Shown: piece by piece, positions 1 to 12,720 of the stretch
Layout: the number at the start of each line of letters is the position of its first letter
Numbering within the stretch: position 1 is the stretch's first letter
Assembly: GCA_958299035.1 (NCBI GenBank)
Contig: CATQJL010000223.1
Span: 13,564,293-13,628,292, forward strand
Origin: Cylicocyclus nassatus
Taxonomy: Eukaryota; Nematoda; Chromadorea; Rhabditida; Strongylidae
Direction of reading: 5' to 3'
Length of the DNA stretch: 64,000 nt
The notes under the pieces: generated by a model
Seen by the model: only the letters and a program-made list of their open reading frames with translations
Told to the model about the DNA's origin: nothing
Databases searched by the model: none
Program-made: the position numbers and the translations under genes

Positions 1-220
1 CGACTTACCAGTAGAAAAGTTATGCTATGTTTGGAAGTAAACGGTTATTTGCCTGGTGAAATAAATTTAAAATCATACCAAATGAATTTTTGTTGTTTAC
101 TCTATCAAACTGCTGCTAGACCTCTTCCAAAAATTCAGCGTAGAGATCTTAAAAATTAGGACATCGTAAAATAATGACTTCAAAACCGATATCTTGTGAC
201 CACAGAACAATTAGACATAG

Positions 221-812
221 TCGTCCTCCCCCATTAGTCGCTAGATGCTCAAATTCGAATCTGAATTTGAGCACGCCGTTGCGGCAGAGCGCGGCTTCTT
301 CAGCCAGTTCAAGCCTACGCATGTTTATTTTTCCTTTCGCATGGTTTTTCGTCATTGTTTGCTAGTTCTGTGTGTTAACCTTGTTCGTTGACAATTTTAC
401 AGTAGTTGAGGCGATGTTCTATACTGCATGCTTTTTTTCTCTGTTTCGGTAAGCGATTTTGAGCATTTTTGTTTGTAGATTCTCTTCCTATAAGTGTTAT
501 GTACTAAAGCGTTACTTTAGTGCTTTATATGTCACAAAATCCCCATCATACCGTTTCTATAGGCTCACTTGAGTTAGCAGAGTTGAAGAAAAGAGATCGG
601 TGGTAGGTAACATCGCACAGAAACGCCAGAATTATCAGTTCTAATCACATAGATTGTTAACACACAAGAAATAGCATTTAGCGACAAAGAAAAGCAAAGG
701 AAAAACATGCTTCAGCTGGAGCTGAGGGTTGCGGTGCTGCGCTCTACCGCAGCCGGTATGCAAAAATTCAATCCGAATTTGCCCATCTAGCGGTGGTGTG
801 AGGACGACTTTA
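221..812. repeat. Degenerate inverted-repeat element
   Basis: The outer ends AGTCGTCCTCCCCCATTAGT (about 221) and the complement of TAGCGGTGGTGTGAGGACGA (about 790-810) are inverted. The inner parts (about 250-300 versus 712-780), rich in TTGCGGCAGAGCGC and its complement, are also inverted. A third copy of one end lies at about 13195-13310. No coding capacity is visible. Probably an old foldback or MITE. Confidence 0.55.
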
Positions 813-1434
813 TACGCTGATTTTCAGTGTTTTAATGACTTCTAAAGATTTCCACTTTTTATTTCATTTTCATTTTCATTAGATACGCTCTAGGCGTTCC
901 AAAACATTGACAAAAATGTGTTAATAATACATGAAACACAACAATAATAAACATTTCACCACATCTTTCAAGCCCAGACTAAGCTTATGAGAGAAAAGAT
1001 TGTGTAGAGGCAGCTTGCGTAAACGCGTATAGATAACAATGCTTGTACTTGCGTGAACTCTATGGGGAAACACTCTGGAGAAGTACCCATGCCCTCTCGT
1101 TTGCCAGCAAGGAACGATCTTATTTTTATTTCATAATAGCAAACCGGAAGTTCGGCTGGCGGGTATACTGGCAGCCTCGCCCAACACAGTTTGCCGGGGA
1201 GGGTACAAAGCTCCAAGGAAATTTGAAATATATTGTAAATCAGACAAGCATCAGTCTATGTTGGTAAGCTGTACCAAACTAGTGCGTGGTAGTAGGTAGG
1301 CTGGGCTCGAAACTATGCGTAAAAATCTGGGTTAGTAGAAGAACAAATCTAGCAAAGTAGATATAAACTAAGATTGTCGGACGCATGCGCTGATGGGAAG
1401 TCAGGAAAGCACGTGTGGCTGGCAAAGTGAGCAT
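813..1434. other. Unassigned sequence before the first gap
   Basis: Only short open frames without recognisable domains. I see no repeat that recurs elsewhere in the window and no splice-consistent exon chain. Confidence 0.5.
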
Positions 1435-1934
1435 NNNNNNNNNNNNNNNNNNNNNNNNNNNNNNNNNNNNNNNNNNNNNNNNNNNNNNNNNNNNNNNNNN
1501 NNNNNNNNNNNNNNNNNNNNNNNNNNNNNNNNNNNNNNNNNNNNNNNNNNNNNNNNNNNNNNNNNNNNNNNNNNNNNNNNNNNNNNNNNNNNNNNNNNNN
1601 NNNNNNNNNNNNNNNNNNNNNNNNNNNNNNNNNNNNNNNNNNNNNNNNNNNNNNNNNNNNNNNNNNNNNNNNNNNNNNNNNNNNNNNNNNNNNNNNNNNN
1701 NNNNNNNNNNNNNNNNNNNNNNNNNNNNNNNNNNNNNNNNNNNNNNNNNNNNNNNNNNNNNNNNNNNNNNNNNNNNNNNNNNNNNNNNNNNNNNNNNNNN
1801 NNNNNNNNNNNNNNNNNNNNNNNNNNNNNNNNNNNNNNNNNNNNNNNNNNNNNNNNNNNNNNNNNNNNNNNNNNNNNNNNNNNNNNNNNNNNNNNNNNNN
1901 NNNNNNNNNNNNNNNNNNNNNNNNNNNNNNNNNN
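1435..1934. other. Scaffold gap of 500 N
   Basis: Exactly 500 unresolved bases. The right flank starts inside a Helitron-like repeat (AGCGTGTCATAGGCTACTTT), which probably stopped the assembly. Open reading frames crossing the gap are artefacts. Confidence 0.99.
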
Positions 1935-2094
1935 AGCGTGTCATAGGCTACTTTTTGTATCGATCGATATCGATTTTACCGATTTTTTGCAAAATTTGAG
2001 CTATAGGGGTGGGAGTTGGCACAGGGGGGTAATCGAGCATGCTGATTACAAATGTATTATTGACAGGCCCAAGCGGAGCCGGGTTTGCCACTAG
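1935..2094. mobile_element. Helitron-like repeat, 3' portion (left part lost in gap)
   Basis: Contains the shared internal block GGGAGTTGGCACAGGGGGGT and ends with a GC-rich hairpin-capable tail (AAGCGGAGCCGGG) closing in CTAG followed by T. Helitrons typically end in a short hairpin plus CTRR and insert between A and T. No Rep/helicase coding is present, so it is non-autonomous. Family assignment is inferred from the ends only. Confidence 0.5.
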
Positions 2095-2575
2095 TCTTAT
2101 ATATACAGCTGAATGTATGTCTGTATTTCTGTATGTCTGTACATATGTGCGGAATAGAGATTTTATTTCCAAACCGATTTGAACCAAACTTGGCACACAT
2201 ACACTTCGGGGCAGGAAGCGTGTCATAGGCTACTTCTCGTCATCGATCGATATCGATTTTTATCGATTTTTTGCAGAGTTCACCTACGGGGCTGGGAGTT
2301 GGCACAGGGGGGTATGTGAGCATGGCGATTCCGAATACAGTATTAGTTTTCAGAATTATCGATTACTTTTATCGGTTTTATCGATTTTTCTAAAATTTGA
2401 GCTGAAGGGCTGGGAATTGGCACAGGTTCGTAAGTGGGCATGCTGATTTCGAAAACAACACAGGAAATGGGAAATGAAGTGTAGAAGTGGGCATAGGCAA
2501 AGGCTGTAGGAATAGGAATGGGACCTTTATTACAGTGCTTTGACAGGGCCGAGCGGAGCCGGGTAAGCAAGCTGG
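2095..2575. mobile_element. Helitron-like repeat, head-to-tail with the preceding copy
   Basis: Starts TCTTATATATACAGCTGAAT directly after the CTAG of the upstream copy. It carries a GTATGTCTGTA-rich segment, the block ACCAAACTTGGCACACATAC, two degenerate GGGCTGGGAGTTGGCACAGG units, and an end-like AGCGGAGCCGGGTAAGC near 2550. No protein coding. The exact right end is uncertain. Confidence 0.5.
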
Positions 2576-3770
2576 TGGTGTTACACTGACAGGTCTAGCG
2601 GAGCCGTGTATGCCAGATAGTGAACAGCAATGTGCAATGCTAGTGAAAACAGCTGGAAGTTCGCTTGTAAAGATTAATGGATCGTCTTGACGGATTTCAG
2701 CGTGACTGAGTGGATTAGAGGGAAATGGAAATTCATCCATGGTAATGGATACTGCTATGACGGAGAACATTGCTTGGATCGGAGCGCTATATCAATGCTC
2801 ACCCCGCTGAATAAATACCACTGTTGACAAATGGCGCAAGAAGAATCTGAAGCACAAATGGTTGCAGGCCTAAGAGAGCGCTTCGCAAGTGTCTTCGACT
2901 CGAGCTTGAGACGTATGCTAAGCTAAAGCAAAACTACCTCAAAAGGAGGAGGTTCTACCCGTCTTCTAAAAAACGAGCAGTGGCATAAATGTCATAGCAG
3001 TGCTTTCTGCTGATCTAGACATAGAGAGACAACGTCTAACCTAAGCAGCGTTGTCACTAGTGGACTTCCTGTTTCCCCTCCAGGAAACACAAGGAGCACA
3101 GCTAACAAAACTGGGAAGACGTCTTTGTTGATTCTTTCTTAGCAGAGCATTGTTAGTGCTATTTGTAAGTCACTCTCTCATTTCTATTTGGAACAACGCA
3201 AAATAAGAACGCCCAATTATTTCATAAGAGAAGTAAAAAGTTTTAGAGTGGACGACGTCCCAATTAGTATGGAAGTTTTGAATCAAATGCGGTTCAATGA
3301 AATTGCCGTGTTCCAGGCAAAAATTGGGTGTTCTCGCCAAGAAAGCATGGAAAAGAAAGTAACCAAGCTAAAAAGAATCTGACAGCCGGCTTATATATCC
3401 TTTAACAAAAAAAAGAGCTACAGCAAGATTTGAATAGCCTTGTCGCCGTTGTTCACTTTGCTTGAAACATAGAAATGACTTGCTTCATCATGGGTATATT
3501 TTTTTTGATAAGCCACTAGGATACTTTGAGGATCGTATTAAGTGGGTTTTAGCAGATATATCTATCATTATAATTCTTTTTGAGTCCGACAGGCTATGCT
3601 CCGAATTCGTCAAACTTATTTAGCGGTAAACGCTCATCTGCTTTGTAAATTAGTGCTTAATCATAATCAGTTCTTGGAAATTCCAAACTGTGAGGTTTTA
3701 TTCTTGCTTGAGACGCTTGTATATTTAAAGATGAAAAGTAAAGACTTTCGGAAAATTTTTTTGATAAATT
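2576..3770. other. Unassigned intergenic sequence
   Basis: Short open frames only. No domain, exon chain or recurring repeat is recognised, apart from a weak AGCGGAGCCGTGTATGCCAG tail copy near 2597 from the Helitron-like family. Confidence 0.45.
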
Positions 3771-3845
3771 ACTAACAAGGGAGCGATACTTGGTGTGCGT
3801 GACCTTCTGAGATGAGATGTATACCATTATCCTCGTCTTCAAAGG
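3771..3845. repeat. Solo end of the ~470-bp palindromic element family
   Basis: ACTAACAAGGGAGCGATACT, then a block whose minus-strand reading resembles the same end at 7800-7860. It is one arm only, next to a fuller copy starting at 3879. Confidence 0.5.
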
Positions 3846-3878
3846 CTGATTATGAGTTCCGTTTTTGCTAATCTTTCT

Positions 3879-4330
3879 CTAACAAGGAAAGGATACTTGG
3901 TCACCGTGCCTTTTTGAAATGAAACGTACACCATTAAGTGCATCTTAAAGCGCTGATTCCAAATCTTTTTTCAATATCTGCTGTGCGCTCTTCCGAAAGA
4001 ATTTATGGCATTTCTTGTCACCAAAATTTGCAGTGTTTTTGATGCAGGTTTCACCAATGTCATTAAAATGTTCGATTACGCACTACAAAAGAACGCACCG
4101 ATAAAGTGAAACTTCACTTAGAGTTCACGAAAACTGTCACTAATACTTCAGAGTCTAAAAAGCCCTTATACTGACAATTTTGACTGCCTAAATCTCGCAA
4201 AATCAATATGGAAAAAATAACTTCGTTCAGGGAGTCGCACAGCATATAATGAACATAGATTTAGAATCAGCGTTTCAAGTCGCACCTACTGGTATACATC
4301 TTTGCAAAAGGCCACGGTCACCAAGTAGCG
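3879..4330. mobile_element. ~470-bp palindromic (foldback) element, degenerate copy
   Basis: The left arm begins CTAACAAGGAAAGGATACTT. The right arm near 4260-4325 is its inverse, with GGCCACGGTCACCAAGTA. Same family as 13711-14173, 19053-19520, 26131-26612 and 40649-41109. The outer right end is eroded. No coding sequence. Confidence 0.55.
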
Positions 4331-4439
4331 CAAATTTTACCGCATTTCACCTTCAGTGCAAGCACACTATATTAAGCGGAAAATCTACCCGACTGTACTT
4401 ACTTAGAGACTTAGATGCCCGTCCTCACTTAGGAGGACG

Positions 4440-7330
4440 AGGTTGTGCAGGCTCCAGTACAGAAGTTGCTATTTTTCCCTGTCCCTCGCTTCATACATCC
4501 ACGATATTCTTGGTCGTCGTCGCTGGCTGCGTCCACATGTTCCAGGGGCGAAAGTCGTAACCAGCTGATTTCTCAGCTGATCCATCCGTTCCACGAACAC
4601 GTCTGTCCATCTCCTTGGTGGTTCTCGGGACGTTTTACTTCGTGAGGAATCCTCTCCAATGTTCCTAGTGTACATTCGCATCTGTTCTTCTCATGATGTG
4701 ACGGCCCATCGATGTGTCGCTTTCGCAACGTAATCCGCTGGGTCACGAAGACGGGACATTTTCCTCATATCCGTACTGCGAAGTCCGACGAGATGTTGTT
4801 TGTGTCGGGTCATCTTCAGAAGACTACGCTCTAGCGCTCTGTGGGTGGTCCTTAAAGCTTTCGAAGTGGCGACGGTGTCAGCCCAAGTCTCAGCTGCGTA
4901 ACAGAGCGCCGGGAGAACGGTTGAGCCGAACAATGGGCACGAAGCTCCGGGTCCGTCAGTTGGTCGGTGGCTTTCTCTAAAGGCCCGAAGGCGGTCCAGG
5001 CTACTCCTTTTCACCTACTGAGTTCTTCCTCAAGTCATTCTTTATGTTAATCGAACGTCCGAAATAACGTGAGGAGATGTCTCCATGAGGGTTGCCTTTC
5101 AATTCCATTACTGCATTTTCGCGAAGGCCGTTCTTCATGAACTGAGTCTTCATCCGATTTATTCGCAGTCCTATCTTCTTCCCTACTTCGTTTAGTTCCT
5201 TCAGCATCGTCTCTGCTTCAGTGATACTGCTCGAAAAGAGAACGATGTCGTCTGCAAATCGAAGGTTCGACAGGAATCTTCCATCAACTCGTATGCCTCC
5301 AGTCCAGTGACTTCATCACCCATTGCAAGGCCGCGGTGAACAGCTTCAGCGAAATTGTGTCGCCTTGTCGGACCCCCTTTCCAAATGGAATGGTCAGGGG
5401 CTAGGGAACAGCTGCATCCTTGTTTTACAGTCCTTATAGCAGTCGGCTAACGTCCTCACGTAACTTCGGTCCACTCCTTGCTTGACTAACGCTGACAGGA
5501 TGGCGTTGGTTTCGATGTGTCAAAGGCTTTCTCGTTGTCAGTCGACAAAGGTTAGGACGAGAGGCAATCGGTACTCCCGGCAGACTTCTCTAACTCTCGA
5601 AACCGTCTGGGTGTGGTCCAGAGCAGTTGAATCCTTTGCGAAATCCAACTTGTTCTTGGGGTTGGGCTTCATCCAGTGCCTTAGATATGAGAGCGAGGAC
5701 AATCTTCGTAAAGAGCTTGTACAACTCAGCAGGCATATTGGATGGTAGTTCCGAAGATCTTCCCCTTCGCCCTTCTTGAAGAGAAGGGCGGTTTTTGATG
5801 TTCTCCACTGGTCGGGAATCTCCTCCTTCTGAAGGTAAGATGTCAGGTGCGACGCGAGAATCTCGCGTAGACGTTGTCCTCAGGTTCGCAGTAATTCGGC
5901 GGAAAGGTGGTCTGGTCCTGAAGCCGTGGACGTTTCATGGTCTGGTCTGGATCGCTGTGAGTACTTCAACAAGTAGAATTAGCGGTGGTACTTCTTTAGT
6001 GGGAACAACGGACATTGGCACGGGTGCTGATGAGCGGAAGAGGTTGGTATAGAAGGTCTTCGCGATAGATTCCATCTTATATCGGGAAGAAGTCGAGGTT
6101 CCGTCTTCATTCGATAGTGCAGCCGGCAGCACGTGATATACACGGAAGTCTCTTTGGCGGTCCCTTCTTTAAACTTCGTCTTCCTTTGGCTGCTTTCATT
6201 ATCTTGGCTTGCCTGTACTTACTGAGATTCTCCTGCAAAGTTGTTCTGCAATGGCGTTGGCTTGTCGCTCGAGATGGGTTGCATTCGGATCCCGCCTCAG
6301 AAACCTTCTTCTTTTGAGCAATTTCTTGGTGGTCTTAGAATCGCGCTCCACGTCCTTTTCAGAAGTTACTAAGGCGCACTCTCCGCAGGCTCGCAATCCT
6401 TTCAGAAGCCGGACGTAATCGTACGTTGGGTCCTCCTCGATGGGCTAGTCACAACTTGATATGAGTTCCTCCAGCCTGTTACCGTCATAAACGCAGTTCT
6501 TCCTTCTTGCGGCACTGTGGCAGACCTTCTTTTCCAGCCTTCGACTGAATCGTACCTTCGCTCGAAGGAGGCGTTGATCGGAGCCACTGCAGAAGGATGC
6601 GACTGCTGAGAGATCGAGCAAGCTCCACCTTCGGTTGGTGAGGATGTGGTCGATCTCCGCATGAGTCGTTCCGTTGGGCGATTCCCATGTCCACCGGCGA
6701 AATTCTTTCTTTATGAAGATGGAACTTCTTTGAAAAAGTTGTGCAGCGCGTTTCGTTCCTCCTGTTTTAGTGGCCTCCAGATTTTCGCAATGAAGTCGCC
6801 CACAACGAATTTGTAAAAAAGGACTTTTCGTTGTGGATGACCTGCTCCACGTCTTTGTAGAAAGCATCTAGTTCTGATTCCTCAGTTGCTGATTTTGGTG
6901 AGTAGCACTTGATGATGCTGATGGTCTTCTGACGTGGAAGTCGGCGTCGTAGGATGGTTAATCGAGATGATAGGACCTCATGCGAATCGACAAGATGGAC
7001 GATAGGTGGGTGGACGACAAAGCCAACGCCTCCAACGTTTCGTGACGGAACCTTTTCATCACGAATGATGAGGGTCCCATCACTCATCTGTTGCATGTCC
7101 TTCTTCCTGGACTTCGTTTCCTGCAGAGTGATGATGTGATACTTGGTGTGCTCTGCAGCATCGAGAAGAGCGTGGAGGTCGGCGTTTGTGGAGACTGTTT
7201 ATAGGTGCAGAGCACGGGGCAGTCTCCATGGCGTGTCGTTCGGGCAGACATGTCGTTTTTGTTCTCTCCAAAAGGCGCGCTGAGGACACCCTGACATCGT
7301 TCTTGACCACCGGCGTAGGCGGGATCCAAT
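4440..7330 (-). mobile_element. RTE-type non-LTR retrotransposon relic (endonuclease + reverse transcriptase)
   Basis: Reads right to left in all three minus frames with several frameshifts and stops, so it is dead. Endonuclease (about 7250-6430): LQETKSR, then GTLIIRDEKVPSRNVGGVGF and SIIKCYSPKSATEESELDAF, then DHILTNRRWSLLDLSAVASF. Reverse transcriptase (about 6130-5000): LISKALDEAQPQEQVGFRKG and the catalytic FADDIVLF box encoded at about 5235-5262. C-terminal tail (about 5010-4469): LCYAAETWADTVATSKALRT and PPRRWTDVFVERMDQLRNQL, the RTE/BovB-like terminal block. An intact element encodes one polyprotein of about 900-1000 aa, so this copy is near full length but multiply broken. The 5' end is not defined. 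Confidence 0.85.
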
Positions 7331-7764
7331 GTGCAGGGCTTCTTTCTATTCTTCTAACTGACGGGGTAATGAAATTTTTCCCCTACAGGAGCAAACTTAT
7401 TAGGCCTACTCTCGATTTCCACGAGACGATCGCTAACCTGAGCTTGGAGCGGGGAGCAGAACCGAATAGCGACCAAAAAACCAGACGGCGGTGGATCGGG
7501 CCTGGCCCAAAAGAAGTCAACAGGACTTCCGCGTCAATGGTCTCTCAAGAGAAATACGCTCAAGGATGCCTAACTTTGAAATAAAAGCTTGACTGTGGTA
7601 ATGCAAAACTGAAAAACACAAAGGGCTTGAACCTAAACCTGAGCAACTTGTGAGGCTAATGCACTAGTCATTGCAACACATCGTAGCGGCAGTTTTGGCA
7701 TTCCGACCATATTTTCTTTGGCGAAAACCTCATAACTCTTTTCATGAAGACGAAGAGAAAAAAG
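7331..7764. other. Possible 5' flank of the RTE relic; no gene recognised
   Basis: An open + frame runs 7186-7584, but it lies antisense to the endonuclease over its first half and has no recognisable domain. I treat it as chance. Confidence 0.4.
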
Positions 7765-7870
7765 GAAGTCAGATTCGGAATCAGCGCTCCAAGAAGAGTG
7801 TAATGGCATACATCTTATCTCAAAAGGCCACGGGCACCGAGTATCGTTTGTCAGTTAAGAAGATATTTGA
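7765..7870. repeat. Solo end of the ~470-bp palindromic element family
   Basis: GTCAGATTCGGAATCAGCGC followed by AAAAGGCCACGGGCACCGAG matches the right arms of copies at 4260, 14080, 19430 and 26520. The matching left arm is not visible upstream. Confidence 0.5.
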
Positions 7871-8289
7871 GAATTTCAGTGTATTGCGCTTAGTTTACTC
7901 CATCCAAATTTATTTACTTATTTGAATAACCCACAGGCGTGTCATAGTGTTGGATTAGTTGATAAATTCATTAAAAATCAGTGTCAGAAATATAGAAACA
8001 CAGCAGCACAGAAGCAAAAATGGACTATCGCGTCTAGGTCCACAATCTGAAGAGTAATACTTTTCTCAAGAAAATATACTTGCATACGGGAACATTTTTA
8101 TGAACGATTTCAATGAAAACCAATAACGATCTCACAGCTGCCTTTCAGTCAATTGCTCGTGTAACAGCTACTTGTTCATCTGATTGTCAGTCCAACGAAA
8201 GTGTACGAAATCTTGAGAAAATCAAAAAACGAGCATTTCTTACGATGGAACACCTCCAACTGTCTACCATAACTGTGACAACAATGTGA

Positions 8290-11200
8290 CTTGACTATTG
8301 CTTCGAACAATGACAAATCAGTCGATACAATGTTCTTTGATTTATCTAAATCCTTCGGCGAGTTTGATCATCGTAAGCTACTTACGGAGTTTGAGAACTA
8401 TGCCATTCTTGGTCTTATGTCTTGGTTTGCTTCCTACTTATACGATCATGACATAACTGTCCACTTTGGTGATTCTTATTCCGAGCGACGCCACTACAAT
8501 ACCACCCGTAATTTGTGGAAAAAAAAATGGTGGCGGCACTTAACTCACGCGGCGCCGCCGCAGTTAGGCAAACGCCGCGTCGCGCGACAAAAGTCGGCGG
8601 AAAAGCGGCATTTGCCGCCTAACTTTGCCGCGCAACGCCTAACTTTCTCATAAAAAAGACCTTATCTTGATCCAAAATTTATGAATTCTATATATGAGAG
8701 TACCATTCAACTCAGCTCGGCGAGGCGCATCTTCCAGTATACAGATGTGCCTATTTGTGGGATGTAAGTTTTTTTCCTGGAATTTTAGTGTAAATGGATC
8801 ATTCAGTGTGCTGATTCCAGAGGCTACATACACATTCTGTTGAGCACTGCAGAAATAAGGCAGGTATAGTTTCAGAGCTCATTCTGCATGGATATGTGTG
8901 AAACTGGGCTTTTCTCGGCGAAGTATGACGGGTAAAAAAGAGAAAAGCTTTGGTAAATTCTGGAAAAATCACTCGTTTCCAGATTCTACTCTCCGTAACT
9001 TTCTTTGGAGTAAATATTTTCTAAATCCGAAAAATGCGTTGTGCTCAGCTCATCAAGGCAAATCTTTCGGTATGCAGAATGTCCTTGATTTCTCGATTCC
9101 AGTATTCTCAAAACTTTCTGCGGGCGTCTATTCGCAAAGGTGTGAAGCAGCACGTATTGCCGCCAGTAGATTCAGAAAGAAATTTTCGATAGTACTTCTT
9201 CTGTAGATTATGGGGCGCTAGAAATTAGCCGCACGCTTCTTTCCAAAGGAGTTAGAAGGGCTGGTGAATTTTGGAAAAATTATGTCCTTCCAAATTTTTC
9301 TCAACGTAACTCTAAAATATGAATCTCTTGCTAAGCAGATGTGATTTTCGTAATCAGCAGGTCGGATAACCCTTATGAGCAAGTTTTCCAAGATGTTCGA
9401 GTAATTTCATTTTTTCTCGTTTTACGCTCTGAAGCTGGCCGATGGATTTTGGTCAAAATGTTCATGCTCTTAAATTGTAAGGAAACTTCGCTTGTAGAGG
9501 TTTTCAAACACGCTATTTACGAAAATCAAGGTCTTTGAAGATTACAGGGTCTTTTTGGTGAGATACGGTGAAGTGACTGTAAGTGCACGTGCATCACGAA
9601 AGTGCGTAACTTTGCCCGCACTTCTCGCGTATCTTTCAGCAACCTTGCCTGCTTGCTTTTCCCAGTCAAGGTTACTAGGAACTGTGCTACCGAATGGTGC
9701 ATGACTTAGGCTCCAGTCTATAAAATTTGCTGAGTTATGAGCTTACGAAAACACATCCTCATGAATTTTGCCCAAAATGTAAAGATCGCAAATTTCGTCG
9801 AAATTCCACCGTGAGCGCCTGTACAACACACTAATTGAAATCTTTTCACGTCCTTAATGGATCTTATTGTGTTAGATTTCTAGTTTGAGTTCTAGCCACC
9901 GAAATAGCTTTGATATTCAACTGAGCAGCTGAGGCATACGCAAGTACCATATTCAATATAGTGGGAGCCTTTGGGCGAAGCAAACGCAATATCCGCAATG
10001 CGAGTGTCATACAAGCACTCACGGTGGAATTTCGACGAAATATGCGATCTTTACATTTTGAGCAAAATTCATGAGGATGTGTTTTCGTAGGCTCGTAACT
10101 CGGCGATTTTTATAGAATGGAGCCTGAGTCATGCACCATTCGGTAGCATAGTTCCTAGTAACCTTTACTGAGACAAGCAAGCAGGCAATGTTGCTGACAG
10201 ATACGCGAGAAATGTGGGCAAAGTTACGCACTTTCGTGGTTCAGTTACAGTCACCTCACCGTATCTCACCAAAGAGACCCTGTAATCCTCAAAGACCTTG
10301 ATTTTCGTAAATAGCGTGTTCGAAAACCTCTACAAGCGAAGTTTTCTTACAATCTAAGAGCATGAACATTTTGACCAAAATCCATCGGCCAGCTTCAGAG
10401 CGTATAACGAGAAAAAATAAAATTACTCGAACATCTTGGAAAACTTGCTCATAAGGGTTATCCGACCTGCTGATTACGAAAATCACATCTGCTTAGCAAG
10501 AGATTCATATTTTAGAGTTACGTTGAGAAAAATTTGGAAGGACATAATTTTTCCAAAATTCACCAGCCCTTCTAACTCCTTTGGAAAGAAGCGTGCGGCT
10601 AATTTCTAGCGCCCCATAATCTACAGAAGAAGTACTATCGAAAATTTCTTTCTGAATCTACTGGCGGCAATACGTGCTGCTTCACACCTTTGCGAATAGA
10701 CGCCCGCAGAAAGTTTTGAGAATACTGGAATCGAGAAATCAAGGACATTCTGCATACCGAAAGATTTGCCTTGATGAGCTGAGCACAATGCATTTTTCGG
10801 ATTCAGAAAATATTTACTCCAAAGAAAGTTACGGAGAGTAGAATCTGGAAACGAGTGATTTTTCCAGAATTTACCACCGCTTTTTTCTCTTTTGAAAAGA
10901 AGTCTGCGACAGCTTTCTAGCGCACTATAATGTACAAGAAAAGCACTATCGAATGTTGCTTACTGGAAGCTTTCATGTTGAATAGGCGCTGCGTTACATA
11001 CTTGCAGAGGGACCTCCTCAGAACAATTGAAAACTGGAAACAAGATATAGATGATATGACGTATGTCGAAATCGCCTTGACGAGCTGAACACAATGCTAC
11101 TTTCGGATTCAGAATATATTTATTCCGAAGGAAGTTATGGCGCTGCATATTTTGCGATATTCCGGAATCGCGAAATTTCTGGAATTTCGCGAAATTCCCG

Positions 11201-12720
11201 TTCTGTGAGTGGTATTGTACATTGCAAAGCACGCGCGGCATTCCGCGATATGTGCTTCTCATGCGATTTCCAACTATTTCCCTTTGTCTTCCTGCATTTT
11301 GGGACCCGTCATACTTCGCCGAGAAAAGCCCAGTTTCACACATATCCATGCAGAATGAGCTCTGAAACTATACCTGCCCTATTTCTGCAGTGCTCAACAG
11401 AATGTGTATGTAGCCTCTGGAATCAGCACACTGAATGATCCATTTACACTAAAATTCCAGGAAAAAAACTTACATCCCACAAATAGGCACATCTGTATAC
11501 TGGAAGATGCGCCTCGCCGAGCTGAGTTGAATGGTACTCTCATATATAGAATTCATAAATTTTGGATCAAGATAAGGTCTTTTTTATAAGAAAGTTAGGC
11601 GTTGCGCGGCAAAGTTAGGCGGCAAATGCCGCTTTGACTTTTGTCGCGCGACGCGGCGTTTGCCTAACTGCGGCGGCGCCGCGTGAGTTAAGTGCCGCCG
11701 CCATTTTTTTTTCACAAATTACGGGTGGTCTTGTATAAAGAATACCGCAAGGGCATACTCTCGACTCGTCTTTTTCTAATTTACACAGAGCAGAATTGCT
11801 CACACTTCTCACGACTCATTGAACTCAAAACTCAGATGTTCGCGGACGATACAAAAATCAATTTTTGCTAAACTGCAAGCCAAATGAAATATTTAGAGCA
11901 ATTTCTTTCTCGATACAAATGATGATTTTTGGTGCGAAAAATGGAACCTTTCCGAAAATGCTCAGAAATCCAAAATGATGGACATTATTAGCTCCCAATC
12001 TCCAACGTATATTGACGATATACGACTTGAACGATATTCCGCTACAAGGGGTCGCAGTCCTAGTGTATGATTGGAATACTCACAATGTTACTGCTCAGTT
12101 AGCTCAGTTAGCAAAAAAGCTTTGTCAAGCCTTTTTCTGATTTTACGAGATATCCACTGTAGTGACGCATCATTGTTGGTTAGTCCGTATAAGACATATG
12201 TTCTGCCACACTTAAGATATGCCTTTAAGGTATGAAATACCATACTTTGAGATTTATAGTTACTCGAAAAAATGCAGAAAACCTTTACACAAATAATTTT
12301 TTACGGGCTATACCACCGTACAGTTCAAGACTGTCTGCTCTGAATACGCAAAGCTTAAAGAAAAGGAATTTTTCAACAACCTAGTGTTTTCTTTCGCGTA
12401 AATGCTTAGTGACCGTATTGAGGCCGAGCAGATACTGGATTTTTGGACAACACATACTCGAGCAGGTGGGTTAACACGCGCTGTCGGATACTTTAATGTA
12501 TAATTTTTTTTCGTATCTAATTCATCTGTTTCGAACATTAAGGTGGCTCAATCTTCTACCGGAGGAGACTACTTTCAGCAGTAACTCATCTTTTCCGCAA
12601 AAAGTTAGCCCAAAGAGTTAGTTAGTTTGCTGTTTTACGAGCCTTGTGTGTATTCCAAAGGTATCACTCCTTACACAGATGTCCCTGACCAGCTTTGCCG
12701 TGTCGGTACCAGATTCTTGC
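8290..12720 (+). pseudogene. CR1/Jockey-like non-LTR reverse transcriptase relic, split by a foldback element
   Basis: Left part 8290-8500 encodes SVDTMFFDLSKSFGEFDHRK and WFASYLYDHDITVHFGDSYS (RT block with the first catalytic region). The frame is then broken by the insertion at 8501-11729 and resumes with IPQG (11742-11753), the catalytic MFADDTKI (11836-11859) and SPYKTYVLPHLRYAFKV (about 12182-12230). Stops and frameshifts follow. The same tail motif (SYVLPHLEYCFIVWNP) occurs in the second RT at 58350, so both belong to one family. The upstream endonuclease is not recognised. Confidence 0.8.
8501..11729. mobile_element. 3.2-kb palindromic foldback transposon with GC-rich ends
   Basis: Left arm 8501 to about 9825 is the near-exact inverse of about 10005-11729. 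Both ends start ACCACCCGTAATTTGTG. The ends hold a GC-rich block (8525-8640 and 11590-11705) with CGCCTAACTTTG units and runs such as GCGGCGCCGCCGCAGTTAGG. The outer arm copies encode an identical 61-residue open frame (8648-8833 minus, 11404-11589 plus), a measure of arm identity rather than of a gene. About 400 bp of the right arm (about 10890-11310) is missing from the left arm. The loop is about 180 bp. No transposase is seen, so movement must be in trans. It sits inside a reverse transcriptase relic; no clear target duplication was found. Confidence 0.85.

Noticed and set aside
1279..2094. Long open frames across the first N run
   Set aside because: Most of the length is N, so the reading frame is an artefact.
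7186..7584. 132-residue + frame
   Set aside because: Its first half is antisense to the RTE endonuclease and it has no domain.
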